64,000 bases of DNA from contig OX235267.1 of assembly GCA_944472135.2 (NCBI GenBank), positions 38,223,312-38,287,311 of the forward strand, read 5' to 3'. This document shows positions 20,078 through 30,720 of this stretch, in pieces (position 1 is the stretch's first letter; each line of letters starts with the position of its first letter). The stretch comes from Trichobilharzia regenti. Lineage: Eukaryota > Platyhelminthes > Trematoda > Strigeidida > Schistosomatidae. A program made the translations under genes and the position numbers. The notes below the pieces were generated by a model that worked only from the letters and a program-made list of their open reading frames with translations, was not told where the DNA came from and searched no databases.

Positions 20078-22325
20078 AGATAAACTGCATTACGCTTCAC
20101 TTACATCACTTAGATAAACAGGGAATCAGGAACTGCAGATAGACCACAAGCCAAGTTCAACACTCAAAAGCTGAAGGACCAGGCTACAAAGGACATCTTC
20201 ATTGCAAGCATAAAGGACAAAGCCGAGACACAAATCAACACTAGCGAAGAGGTCGGCGTTGAAAAGCACTGGAACAACTTGAAAACGGTGTGGAGCCAAA
20301 CCTGCATAGAAATTCTAGGCAGAAAAAAGAGACAGGACAAACAGTGGCTCACTATGGACACTTGGAAACTAATAGAAGAGAGAAGGACAGTGAAGCAAAA
20401 GATTATCCAGTGCACGGACGAGCAACAAAAACAGGAGCTGAATGCAAGCTACAATACACTGAACAAAAGAGTGAAGAAAAGTGCCAGGGAAGACAAAAGA
20501 AAATATTATGAAACCATGGCAAACGAAGCAGAACAAGCTGCAGGCAAAGGAGACCTCGCCACACTCTACCAAACAACTAGGAACCTTTCGGGCAAACGTT
20601 CGACACAGATTAAGCCAATAAAGGACGACAATGGAAAGTCAATCACCAAAGAGGTGGAACAGAGAAAGCACTGGGTTGAACACTTCAAAAGACTTCTAAA
20701 TCGTCCGCCACCTACAACACGTCCAGCAATACCAACAACGGAAGCAGAACTACCAGTGAACACTGACCCCCCGACGAAATCAGAAGTCCTGAATGCAATC
20801 AAGATGCTTAAAACTGGGAAAACACCGGGACCAGATGGAATCCCAGCAGAGGCTTTGAAAATAGACCCAGAGACAACAGCGGACTTGATGACACCACTAC
20901 TGGAGAAGGTGTGGAAAGAGGGCAAAGTACCCGAGGATTGGAAGAACAGTTACTTATTCAAACTTCCAAAGAAAGGAGACTTAAGTCAATGTAAAAACTG
21001 GCGTGGAATTATGCTTCTGTCCATTCCAAGCAAGATACTAAGTCGCATCATCCTGGAGAGAATCAAACAAGCCCTAGATGAAAAACTTCGTCCGGAACAG
21101 GCTGGATTCAGGAGAAACAAATCATGTATTGATCAAATCGCCACTCTACGGATCATCATTGAACAAAGCTTGGAATGGCAGTCACCTCTCTATCTCAACT
21201 TCATCGACTTTGAAAAGGCCTTCGACAGCGTCGATCGAGAGGTCATTTGGAAACTACTTCGCTACTACGGGGTCCCATCGACAATTATACACCTCATCCA
21301 ACAGTTATACGACAATGCTGCATGCCAAGTAATCCACAACGGGAAACTTACGGAAGCCTTCGAAGTGAGGACGGGAGTGAGGCAAGGCTGTCTACTATCA
21401 CCAATGATCTTCCTGATTGCAATTGATTGGATAATGCGACAGACAACGGCAACCAACGAGGGAACAGGCATAAAATGGACTGACACAAAAGACTTGGAGG
21501 ATCTGGATTTCGCCGATGATATATGTCTGATTTCCCATAAACTGGAAGATATGCAAGTGAAAAGTAACAAGTTGGCAGAAGAAGCATCAAAGATAGGACT
21601 TCACGTGAACATAGATAAAACAGAGATGATGAAGATTCCTTGCCAACATCAACAGCAACAACAGACCACAATAAGCATAAATGGGAAGAACCTGAAAGAA
21701 ACAACCTCCTTCACCTACCTGGGAAGCATCGTCTCAACTACAGGCGGAACTGACGAGGACATCAAAGCCAGAATCGGAAAAGCAAGACAAGCTTTCATTA
21801 CTCTCAAATCTGTGTGGAGGTCAACAGCAATCAGCATCAAAAATAAGATCCGGATTTTCAACTCCAATGTGAAGTCAGTGCTACTATACGGATCAGAGAC
21901 TTGGCGAGTCATAAAGAGCATCTCAAACAAACTTCAAACCTTCATTAACAACTGTCTCCGCTCAATACTCAAGATCAGATGGCCAGAAAAGATCAGCAAC
22001 AGGGATCTCTGGGAGCGAACCAATCAGGAACCGATTGTGAAACAAATAGGCAGAAAGAAATGGAGATGGATTGGCCATACGCTGAGGAAACCATCAAGTG
22101 ACATCACTAGACAAGCCCTCGAGTGGAACCCGAAAGGGAGGCGGCGAGTTGGTCGTCCAAGGGTGACTTGGAGGAGGTCATGTGAAGAGGAGATGAAAGC
22201 ATGTGGGCAGACCTGGAGCAGGGTGAAAAAGTTGTCAGAAAACCGAAGTCAATGGAGGTGCGCAGCTGAAGCCCTATGTTCCTCTAGGAACTAAAGGATA
22301 CAATATAATAATAATATAGATAAAC
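20078..22325 (+). mobile_element. RTE-1 LINE insertion, 5'-truncated, with candidate target duplication
   Basis: A non-LTR retrotransposon body at 20,086-22,317 is bordered by AGATAAAC at both ends (20,078-20,085 and 22,318-22,325), a plausible 8-bp target-site duplication. The 3' end is an ATAATAATATA-type tail, as in RTE elements. The apurinic endonuclease domain is missing: the element starts in the endonuclease/RT linker, where a stop near 20,110 and a frameshift precede the long ORF. It sits in the sense orientation inside the last TRAPPC13 intron. Confidence 0.75.
20279..22294 (+). CDS. RTE-1 reverse transcriptase (LINE ORF, 5'-truncated)
   Basis: A 671-codon uninterrupted frame. RT landmarks are GKTPGPDGIPAEAL (about 180-193), RPEQAGFRRNKSC (271-283), FIDFEKAFDSVD (308-319), GVRQGCLLSP (366-375), the catalytic FADD (411-414), FTYLGS near 475 and KSVLLYGSETW later. 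The C-terminus has [15 protein letters not shown], then a Trp/Arg-rich end ALCSSRN. The frame is open about 55 codons further upstream (QAKFNTQKLKDQ...), so the true start is not visible. The protein would reverse transcribe its own RNA at a nicked target. The clade is judged RTE-like from the compact single-ORF layout and tail; I cannot run a phylogeny. It is the least damaged RT in the window. Confidence 0.88.
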   Translation: MKTVWSQTCIEILGRKKRQDKQWLTMDTWKLIEERRTVKQKIIQCTDEQQKQELNASYNTLNKRVKKSAREDKRKYYETMANEAEQAAGKGDLATLYQTTRNLSGKRSTQIKPIKDDNGKSITKEVEQRKHWVEHFKRLLNRPPPTTRPAIPTTEAELPVNTDPPTKSEVLNAIKMLKTGKTPGPDGIPAEALKIDPETTADLMTPLLEKVWKEGKVPEDWKNSYLFKLPKKGDLSQCKNWRGIMLLSIPSKILSRIILERIKQALDEKLRPEQAGFRRNKSCIDQIATLRIIIEQSLEWQSPLYLNFIDFEKAFDSVDREVIWKLLRYYGVPSTIIHLIQQLYDNAACQVIHNGKLTEAFEVRTGVRQGCLLSPMIFLIAIDWIMRQTTATNEGTGIKWTDTKDLEDLDFADDICLISHKLEDMQVKSNKLAEEASKIGLHVNIDKTEMMKIPCQHQQQQQTTISINGKNLKETTSFTYLGSIVSTTGGTDEDIKARIGKARQAFITLKSVWRSTAISIKNKIRIFNSNVKSVLLYGSETWRVIKSISNKLQTFINNCLRSILKIRWPEKISNRDLWERTNQEPIVKQIGRKKWRWIGHTLRKPSSDITRQALEWNPKGRRRVGRPRVTWRRSCEEEMKACGQTWSRVKKLSENRSQWRCAAEALCSSRN

Positions 22326-22539
22326 AATTAGTCATTAGGGAATATAACGAGAATTGCAAACAGACTAATATCAATAGTAATAGTTATAATAGCAATTTTA
22401 ATAGTGTTGAAGTGAGTTAGGATAATCTTACGGATAAAGCATAGATTTAAATGAATCAAGAATAATAATAATGATAGTAATAATAACAAAAATAAGAAGA
22501 GATAGAATAACAGTAATAACAAATAGAGAATAATAAGTA

Positions 22540-22950
22540 AAGCGTATTACCATGGTAGATTCAGAGTGACGACCATCTCCTTTTGTATACAGAGAGCTGG
22601 TCTGTAAACTCGAATTGCACAAGCCTCTGCAATTGCAAGCATCTTCTTGTTTCTTTGTTTGCTGACGATGGATTTGATTAACTGATGAAGCCATGTTTTG
22701 GTTTGACCACCGCTAGTTCTTTTCCAGCCTGACCCTATGTCAGCTGGCATTGCCCATTGAGGGAGGCGATGGTTAGGCATACGTAACGCGTATCCTAACC
22801 GTCTCAGTCGGAGTAACTTCACAGCCTCATCTGTTGATTTCCTCTCTTTAGCTAGGCTAACCTCAAAATTTTCACCCTAGTATACCACTTCACACGGGAG
22901 ATACAATGCAGGCACCTATGATGTTGTTAAAATCAATCAGGATCGGGAAA
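22540..22950 (-). pseudogene. Chimeric fragment: RTE-2 tail fused to a Penelope-like C-terminus
   Basis: A 91-codon - strand frame (22,547-22,822). Its N-terminal part, [34 protein letters not shown] and LHQLIKS, is RTE-2. Its last part, LAIAEACAIRVYRPALCIQK ending VTLNLPW plus stop, is the PLE C-terminus (compare IAEALAIHEQKPKLCVQK and SLPWS at 792-900). The join is in frame near 22,660. Sequence to 22,950 continues the RTE-2 homology upstream with stops. Confidence 0.7.
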
Positions 22951-23140
22951 AGCAAGACATACCTTCATCGTTGTGAAATCACTCTTGTCAAATGAGTCCT
23001 TCAATATAGCCTATAGACTTTGCACTCACGTCACGTGAAACATTTCCAATAAGCTATTAGAGATTTATATCAGCGGCTGCCTTTACTTCATCGTGAATAT
23101 CTGACGGCCGATCGAAATGGATAAAATTCAAGGCACTGCT
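22951..23140. other. Sequence left of the large palindrome, unassigned
   Basis: Short stretch between the chimera and the palindrome arm. It has no match to the corresponding outer flank of the right arm, which marks the palindrome edge at 23,141. Confidence 0.5.
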
Positions 23141-24279
23141 ATTGGTTGATGGTGACTGGCATAGGGAATCCAGGATGCCATTTCATCATTTATTCCTGAA
23201 ATCACATGGTACACATCATTCAAATAAATTTAATCTTTGTATTGACTTGGTTGAAAATCACTATAGGGAAACTACTAATTGCTTTAGACAGCAAGCAACA
23301 TGATAATAATTACCTCATTAACTAACTAACTAACTAACTGACTGACCAACAAATAGACAGTAGGAAATAGAACAATTTTAATTTCTAACAGATATCACAA
23401 CAGGAACAGAAAAAACCCAACAGTCAAACAAACAAACAAAAAAACAAGCAGGCAGAAACTATATGACAATGTCAAAGAATATTCAGAAAAATGGCATGGC
23501 TAACCCTGATAAACATGACTGTTCCTACACAGACACACACACGCACGCAAGCACACATGCGACCGCTAGCTAACTGGATATATCAATATATAAAAGTTGA
23601 AAGGATCTACAAATCCCCATTCAAGAATTGCACAGAGATACACAAGTGCATGGATGACAGGTTAGTAGGTAGGTATCTCTGCTAGGCAAATAAGAGTAGC
23701 ACGCGAATACTATCAAAAGTCAACAGGATGTAGTGAATATTTACAAAAAAAACTTAGCTGCTATTTGTAGGAAGACGAAGTAAAAGAAAAAAAAAGATAA
23801 CTGGGAATAAAAACAGACAAAGTGGAATGGGAAAAACGCTATGATAATCCTTTCAAGTAGGCATATTCATTCCAAATCAGTAAATAAATATACGAATTGC
23901 GTGATAAAACGCAAAAATGTGGTATATATACAACGGGTTTTGAGTAGCCAGAAAGGTGACGTAACTAGAAAGTCTATGCTGATGCGATGCAGAAATCAAA
24001 TAGCTGAAAAGAATGACACACGAAAACATGGATTTACAGAAGAGTCTATCATTGTCGCATTTCATTTTCATAGTAAAAGAAACAGGCATGTTATTACGGT
24101 GGTTGACATCCAGTCTAGAAATAAACCAATCAGAATTTGGCCCACGTGATTGATCGATTTCCAGTCAGGAAATAGACCAATAAGAATTGGCCTCTGTGAA
24201 ATAACTTTAACTAGTTTATTGATTATGATTATAGACAAGACTTTAGGTGAACATAGAGAAGTCGGGGGTAATGATGATG

Positions 24280-25097
24280 ACTAACCAATCAAAGACAACA
24301 AACACCAAATACTATCAACGGAATAAATTCGACAGATGTCGCTTCTTTCACTTATCTGGTTAGGGAGCATCGTTTCAACTATATGAGGAACGGATGAAGG
24401 TGTTAAAGCCAGAATCGAAGAAGCAAAGTACGTCTTCATCATTCTAAAATCCGTTTGGAAACCTTCTTAACTCAGAATAAGGAAGAAGATTCAGATCTTT
24501 ACCACCAATGTTAAGTCAGTCAGTTCTCCTATATTATTCAGAAACTTGGAGTGAGACACTGTTAAGGAAAGCAGTGTTAGAGAAAAGAAGTGAAGGATAG
24601 CCAAATCAAGACGTTGAATCAATCCACCAAGTAAGTGACTGTTAGTCTCAGGAACACAGAGAAATATGAGGTTATCTGGCTGCAATCCATTTAACAATCC
24701 AGACCTACACAATAAGGAACTTTTTGACTCAAAATTTATTTAAATGATCTAAGTGCATTTGTACTTAGAAGTTTGTGTAGCGATTCGAATGACTTTAGGG
24801 CTATGCCCAACATTCCCTGTCTCCCTGAACTCTGACAGTGAAGCACCTAGCACACTGGGTCAGGTTAGGCGAAGAAAGAACTAAGACAAGGGTGTCTACT
24901 GTTAACAAAAATATTCGTGGCTGTGGTGAACGTGTTCATGAAACATACCATGAGGAACAGGAAGATTCGACCGACTAAATAATCTTGGAGATTTCAACTT
25001 CGAGGGTGATTTATTTCTAATGTTATAATAACTAGACGATCTACAGACAAAAACCAACAGGTTTTCAGAAAAGACAACGAAGACAGAATTTCAAGTA
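24280..25097 (+). pseudogene. RTE-1 LINE fragments in the left palindrome arm
   Basis: Two pieces with order unlike a single insertion. 24,280-24,560 reads FTYL..GSIVST-like and VKARIEEAKY sequence from late in the RT. 24,880-25,097 covers the earlier part from the RQGC region to NRFSEKTTKTEFQVDIE (RTE-1: NKLAEEASKIGLHVNID). Both are full of stops and are mirrored in the right arm. Confidence 0.6.
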
Positions 25098-25105
25098 GAC
25101 ATAGA

Positions 25106-25467
25106 GGCAAAGTTAAACCTTCAGCATCACTAACAACCAATAAGCAATATACAAAATCTGTGTCCAAAAAAATCCCTACGAAATATTGATATTACCAGCT
25201 TACATTCTCTAATGCTAACTCGTGTCTCAAAGAAATTTCACAACGATGGACAACATATCCATCAGTCGACCTGCTGAAGCTTTTTAAACTCATCACACGA
25301 ACAAATTATCTCCTTCCTAAGCAAGCCCAAATCCAGGAAATACTGCAAAACATTATCCCCCTTGAACTGCAACCATAGCTTCGTTAGGGCACACATTTGA
25401 AACGATTCAAGAGCTATACAACATTGAACTCAACTTCATGAATCTCATTGGACAATTCGACTTCGTT
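25106..25467 (+). mobile_element. Merlin MITE, truncated copy (left arm)
   Basis: Begins with the terminal repeat GGCAAAGTTAAAC preceded by GACATAGA (25,098-25,105), the same 8-bp target duplication as the right-arm copy. It ends near TTCGACTTCGTT, about 40 bp short of the other terminal repeat; RTE-2 sequence follows. Confidence 0.7.
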
Positions 25468-25656
25468 AGCTGAGTGGTAGTTAGCGGTGGCGGTGATGTC
25501 AATTGTATGTTGTGTTTCAGAAACACGCATACAAGACCCAAGTGTGGTTATTCACCTAACCCCACCTGGCCAACAGGATGAATCTTCAAAATTCACCTTG
25601 AGGGTGTCAGGAGATGCCACAGCTAGTTCACGAGGATTAGCTGGCGTAGGGATAGC

Positions 25657-26676
25657 TTGAGTACTAGGGCAGAAAAGACATTACTTGACTGGATCCCAGT
25701 AGATAGCCGAATGTGTGCTGTCCGTCTGAACGGATCAGTAAGAAGGAGAAAGGACTGCACTACTCGCCGATGCCTTTTCGTAATCTCCGCCTACGCCCCC
25801 ACTGACTGCAGTTCGGATGAAACGAAGGATGAGTTCTACCAAAAGCTGTCTAGTTTGGTGAGAAAGGCTAAACGCTCAGATATAGTCGTTCTAGCTGGTG
25901 ACTTTAATGCTCAAGTAGGGAAATTGTGTCAATCTGAGAAGGATGTCGGTGGCACCTATGGAGTTCCGTGCCAGCGAACCGACAACGGTGACCGTCTCCT
26001 ACAGTTCTGTTCAGATAATCATTTGTTTCTTGTAAGCACTAACTTTAAACACAAGGAGAGACACTGTTTAACCTGGCGACCCCCATCATCAAACCAACGC
26101 TGGACACAAATAGACCACATAGCAATAAGCTATCGTTGGCGTGGGTCGGTAGGAGATTGTCGCTCCTTCTGGAACACGTGTGTAGATACCGATCACGCAC
26201 TGGTCCGGGCTCGTGTGTGCTTACGACTGAACGGACGTAGGAAACAGCTGGCGGTAAAACCATCACGTCCCCAGCTCGATCAGGAAACTAAATCCCTATT
26301 TGAGGAAGAACTAGCTAAACGCATATCTGAATTCGACAGCTGTGCTCACCCTGGAGAAGCCTGGAAGAATATTCAGTCAGCTATAGATACAGCTGTAAAA
26401 GCTGTGAATAAGGCAAATCCAAAGGTGAGTAAAAACCACTGGATTTCGACTGCCTCATCCGAACTGATAGATGCTAGAAGACTTATTCCGGCGAGCTCCG
26501 AATTCAATGAGGAGCGAAAGCTGCACAAAAGGAAACTTACTAAAAGTCTCCGCAAGGACCGTGAACAGTGGTGGGTGACAAAGGCGAAAGAGATGGAAAA
26601 AGCATCGGCGATAGGCAACACTAGGCAACTCTTTAGACTCATCAGAAACGGGTGGGAGAAGGCAAATCATAAGTGA
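25657..26676 (+). pseudogene. RTE-2 apurinic-type endonuclease and linker
   Basis: A 339-codon frame covering most of the endonuclease that nicks target DNA. Visible are ISAYAPTD (44-50), AGDFNAQVG (80-88), TWRPPS...QRWTQIDHI (139-155) and the catalytic-site DTDHALV (177-183; the family usually has SDH). A basic linker follows. The true N-terminus is in another frame upstream. It ends by frameshift in GWEKANHK; the matching frame continues as QIISETISEKNGSL. Confidence 0.8.
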
Positions 26677-26809
26677 GACTATTTCTGAGAAAAATGGCTC
26701 CTTAATTAGCTCTCAGGATAGACGCCTTGAACGCTGGAAAGAACACTTTGAGGACAATTTAACTTGCCTACAGCCACACTGAACCTCCCCGACATCCACA
26801 CACACCCGA

Positions 26810-28045
26810 ATGGGATATAGACACTGGTCCGCCGTCTGTAGTGAGGTCACAAAAGCTATCAGTAATTTGAAACGAGGCAAAGCGGCAGGACCCGACGGAA
26901 TTATTCCGGAGGTGTTTAAATATGGGGGTGACATACTAGTTTGTAGATTAACTGAGGTACTAGGCAAAGTCTGGGAATCAGAGACAGTGCCATCAGACTG
27001 GGGTAAGTCACTTATTATACCGATATTCAAGAAGGGAAACAAGTCCTCGTGTGATAATCATAGGGGGATCAGCCTAACGAACATAGTCTCTAAAATCCTA
27101 GGCTCAGTAATCATGCATAGACTAAGCAGAACTCGGGAGGAACAGACAAGGGAAAATCAAGCAGGCTTTAGACCAGGTAGAGGGTGCATAGATCATATCT
27201 TCACTCTTCGACAGATTCTAGAACATAGACACACTTTTCGGCGTCCAACAATTGTCATATTTCTTGACTTGAAGGCGGCCTTCGACTCCGTGGATCGAAA
27301 GGTACTATGGCAATGTCTGACTGTGAAGGGAGTGCCAAGAAAGTACATTGCACTAATCAAGGCACTCTATTCAAACTCACGTAGTCGTGTAAGGGCTTAT
27401 GGGGAATTGTCATCTGAATTGGTAACAACCAGTGGTGTCCGACAGGGATGTCCACTTTCCCCATTTCTGTTTAACTTCATCATAGATATGCTGATGGAAG
27501 TATCCTTAACTGAACGTAATGACTTAGGAATCGACTTGTTACCAGGGAATAGTCTTATGGACTTAGAATATGCAGATGACATAGTCCTGTTAGGGGAGGA
27601 TGCTGACAAAATGCAGAGTCTTCTGAACACCTTGAGCAGCAATCTTCGTATGTTTGGCATGCGATTCGCCCCTACAAAATGTAAGATGCTGCTACAGGAC
27701 TGGACCACGTCAACCCCTAACTTAGTGATAGGGAGTGAAGTGATAGAACATGTTGACCACTTCACCTATTTGGGAAGTTGTATTAGCACCAACGGACTGA
27801 TTGGCGATGAAATCTCAGCACGGATCCGAAAAGCTCGAGCTGCTTTCGCTGACTTACACCATCTCTGGCGTAGGCGTGACATCCGGTTATCAACCAAGGG
27901 ACGTGTGTACTGCTCATCAGTTCGCTCCGTCCTTCTCTATGGCTCTGAAACATGGCCAATACGCGTTGAAGACATGAAAAGGTTGACTGCTTTCGATCAT
28001 AGATGTCTGCGATCTCTGTCTCACGTTAGGTGGTTTAAAAGGTAA
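26810..28045 (+). pseudogene. RTE-2 reverse transcriptase
   Basis: A 411-codon frame. RT motifs are KAAGPDGIIPE (24-34), NQAGFRPGRGCIDHI (116-130), DLKAAFDSVD (153-162), GVRQGCPLSP (209-218), the catalytic YADD (254-257), FTYLGS near 328 and SVRSVLLYGSETW. It stops after SHVRWFKR; homology resumes in another frame at 28,069 (GKEGKSIDEAIKLHRLRWLG and on to DMAQNRCQW). The active-site residues are intact but the ORF is split. Confidence 0.85.
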
Positions 28046-28068
28046 GTAATGTTGACGTTAGGCGTAGA

Positions 28069-28467
28069 GTGTTGGGCAAAGAGGGAAAATCAATCGACGA
28101 GGCTATAAAGTTACATAGACTAAGATGGCTAGGTCACGTGCTGCGCATGCCTAACCACCGCCTCCCCCGACGGGCATTGCTAGCTGATATAGGTTCAGGT
28201 TGGAAAAGAGCCAGTGGTGGCCAAACAAAAACATGGCCTCATCAATCCATGAAATCCTTGACAGTTAAACTGAGTCAGGTAGGGAGATGCAGACTCCCGG
28301 GTTGGGGCCCTCGGGACTCTAGGAATCAATGGCTGGAGACAATAGGTGACATGGCTCAAAATCGTTGTCAATGGCCAGCGCAGATGTATTCAGTCTCTGT
28401 AATCTTTCATATTCCTTTCTACCATTACCCATTCTGTTTCACTCTTATACTTGTCAAACTCTATTGA
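28069..28467 (+). pseudogene. RTE-2 C-terminal segment
   Basis: Continues the RT after a frameshift: [16 protein letters not shown], then [15 protein letters not shown], and WGPRDSRNQWLETIGDMAQ. This segment is the most often duplicated part of RTE-2 in the window (3.1, 10.6, 12.3, 13.7, 19.5 and 22.7 kb). Confidence 0.8.
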
Positions 28468-28560
28468 TTCTCTTCACTCATCTTCTTGTCTACCTTTGTG
28501 TGCTATTTGGAATGGCAACTCGAACTGCTGCACTTCGGTGCCAAGTTCTATGTTGAATCC

Positions 28561-29319
28561 AGATAGACAGATATCAATTGGAGCACTGTATAATATTCAA
28601 TATTATACACATAATACTGAAACAATATATACAATTTTTCCCTGATTAACTTGAAAAAAGCAACAACAAAAAATCAAATTGAGCGAATGTAGTGAATTTT
28701 TCCGAAAATATGTGTTTTATTCTTGTAAAATTCTTTTCCTATGTACCCTCTAAAATTATCCTTAAAGCCTATCATTGAATTAGATATGTATTTATGATAT
28801 TCTCTAGAAACTGTTATATTTTATGTGTGTGTGAATGTGTGCGTGTATGCCTATCGAAAAAACTGCCAATTATTATGACTGATAACCGTCAATACTTCCT
28901 CTTCTAGAACATATATATGTATATATATATATATGTAGGATGTGTACTTTATGGTCAGACAGACATGCCGACAGATTGTATAGGTAGGTTGGTATCAAAA
29001 GAAAGCAACGGAAGGTGCGAATAAAAAAAAGTTACACAATGATGGACAGGTGAAAAAACATTTTCATATGACGGCGATTCTAGTTTTACTGTCTATTATT
29101 TGTGGAAACTGTCATTTCTATGTTTAAAAGTTAATAAAAGAGGTAATGGGGAATAAGAAATCGAAATTACTTCTGGACATGGTTTCGAGTATGCTGCAAA
29201 ATAAATTCAAAGAAGAAAATGGTGTAGCGAATAAAAATAATGTAATAATCCTATGGTTAGGATGTTGATCAGGTACAAATCCACCCTTCTATTATTAATT
29301 ATGATCATTATTAATATTA
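28561..29319. other. Palindrome spacer, unassigned part
   Basis: AT-rich sequence with a (TA)n run near 28,910-28,935. No coding or repeat signal beyond that. Confidence 0.5.
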
Positions 29320-30720
29320 TTCCCTTGAATTCTGAGTGGAAAAAAAGGCTATAACGGCACATCGCTGTTTGATTCTATTTATCTCAGTCTTGTTTAGCTG
29401 ACTGTACGATTTCCCAGAAGCTTTCGTCCCCCCTCCCGACATAACCACTTCCACGTCTCCCCTCGGGCCCATGCCCAACTCGTCTTTTCCTATTCAGATG
29501 GCCTGCTTTGTGGTTATTACTCAACGGTCTCCTCAGCGCATACGCGGTCTGTCTCCATCTTCTTCCGCATACTTGTTCGGTGATAGGTTCTTGGTTGGCT
29601 CATTGCCAGACTGTTGATGGTCGATTATTCTTATTTCTGGTCACTTAATCCTCAGGATAGAGCGAAGGCAGCTGTTGGTGAAAGTCCGCAGCAGTCTGTT
29701 GGAAATGTTTTTCATGACTCTGACACTGGCTTCACATTACTGTTTAAAATCTGAATCTTGTTCTATATACTGAGAGCACGGGATTTCTATGCCCATTCAG
29801 GATAATGAAGGTCTGTGCTGGTCTTTCTATCCTAGTTGGTTTTCTTTGACAGCTACAACTGTGCCGTCTGTTGTTGAAAACCTGCTACCTATCTAGTTGG
29901 ATGAAATAGGTGTCTTGCGTCAGACGATGATGATGATGATTGATGCTTATTGTTCTTGGTTAAATATCTTCATGACCCTGTCTTCTCTATGTTGGCCAAG
30001 TTAAACTTCAGGCACCACTAACTATCAATCAGCGAACGAAGTCGAATTGTCCAATGAGATTCATGAAGTTGAGTTCAATGTTGTATAGCTCTTGAATCGT
30101 TTCAAATGTGTGCCCTAACGAAGCTATGGTTGCAGTTCAAGGGGGATAATGTTTTGCAGTATTTCCTGGATTTGGGCTTGCTTAGGAAGGAGATAATTTG
30201 TTCGTGTGATGAGTTTAAAAAGCTTCAGCAGGTCGACTGATGGATATGTTGTCCATCGTTGTGAAATTTCTTTGAGACACGAGTTAGCATTAGAGAATGT
30301 AAGCTGGTAATATCAATATTTCGTAGGGATTTTTTTGGACACAGATTTTGTATATTGCTTATTGGTTGTTAGTGATGCTGAAGGTTTAACTTTGCCTCTA
30401 TGTCTACTTGAAATTCTGTCTTCGTTGTCTTTTCTGAAAACCTGTTGGTTTTTGTCTGTAGATCGTCTAGTTATTATAACATTAGAAATAAATCACCCTC
30501 GAAGTTGAAATCTCCAAGATTATTTAGTCGGTCGAATCTTCCTGTTCCTCATGGTATGTTTCATGAACACGTTCACCACAGCCACGAATATTTTTGTTAA
30601 CAGTAGACACCCTTGTCTTAGTTCTTTCTTCGCCTAACCTGACCCAGTGTGCTAGGTGCTTCACTGTCAGAGTTCAGGGAGACAGGGAATGTTGGGCATA
30701 GCCCTAAAGTCATTCGAATC
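29320..30720 (-). pseudogene. RTE-1-type LINE 3' half, interrupted by a Merlin MITE
   Basis: The - strand carries the RTE-1-like 3' end from TATTCCCTTGAATTCTGAG (29,321) up to a NIEKTGVMKIF-like segment near 29,985 (RTE-1: NIDKTEMMKIP). The preceding part of the same RT (NRFSEKTTKTEFQVDIE and earlier) resumes at 30,405-30,620 after the MITE. The MITE is therefore nested in this LINE. Confidence 0.6.
29986..30404 (-). mobile_element. Merlin MITE with 8-bp target duplication (right-arm copy)
   Basis: A 403-bp element (29,994-30,396) with terminal repeats GGCCAAGTTAAAC and GTTTAACTTTGCC and the inner sequence CACTAAC.A.CAATCAGC. It is flanked by TCTATGTT and TCTATGTC (7 of 8 identical). It matches both ends of the larger Merlin at 47,791-48,660, so it is an internal-deletion derivative of that family. 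Confidence 0.75.

Larger units (their letters stand above)
23141..25467. repeat. Large palindrome, left arm
   Basis: Near-identical reverse complement of 30,035-32,371. Long mirrored translations on the two arms differ at only a few residues; these are not genes. The arm starts inside a reversed fragment of the SINE A hammerhead 3' half (GGAATCCAGGATGCC) and ends inside a Merlin MITE that lacks its last 40 bp or so. Inside are a (TAAC)n run near 23,320, a CA-rich tract near 23,530, RTE-1 fragments (about 24,280-24,560 and 24,880-25,097) and the MITE (25,106-25,467). Confidence 0.9.
25468..28560 (+). mobile_element. RTE-2 LINE copy, endonuclease and RT, several frameshifts
   Basis: A long non-LTR element filling most of the palindrome spacer. 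The first readable coding part (25,502-25,650) is the endonuclease N-terminal region CVSETRIQDPS...FTLRVSGDA...GLAGVGIA, with the Glu of the SETR motif. One missing base near 25,650 shifts into the next frame. Further breaks lie near 26,655-26,675, 26,780 and 28,042. The start of the endonuclease is absent (5' truncation). The 3' end lies near 28,560 with no clear tail. Confidence 0.75.

Noticed and set aside
20164..21930. Several - strand frames inside the RTE-1 RT
   Set aside because: All are antisense to the uninterrupted 671-codon RT frame and lack any domain.
23491..24149. Open frames at 23,491-23,685 and 23,841-24,149 as genes
   Set aside because: They recur almost unchanged on the opposite arm of the palindrome (31,817-32,017 and 31,353-31,661), which only reflects the DNA inversion. 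They have no domain and contain CA-repeat coding.
24491..24712. 73-codon frame duplicated at 30,790-31,011 as a conserved gene
   Set aside because: Its conservation is due to the near-identical palindrome arms. The frame overlaps RTE-1 fragments on the other strand.
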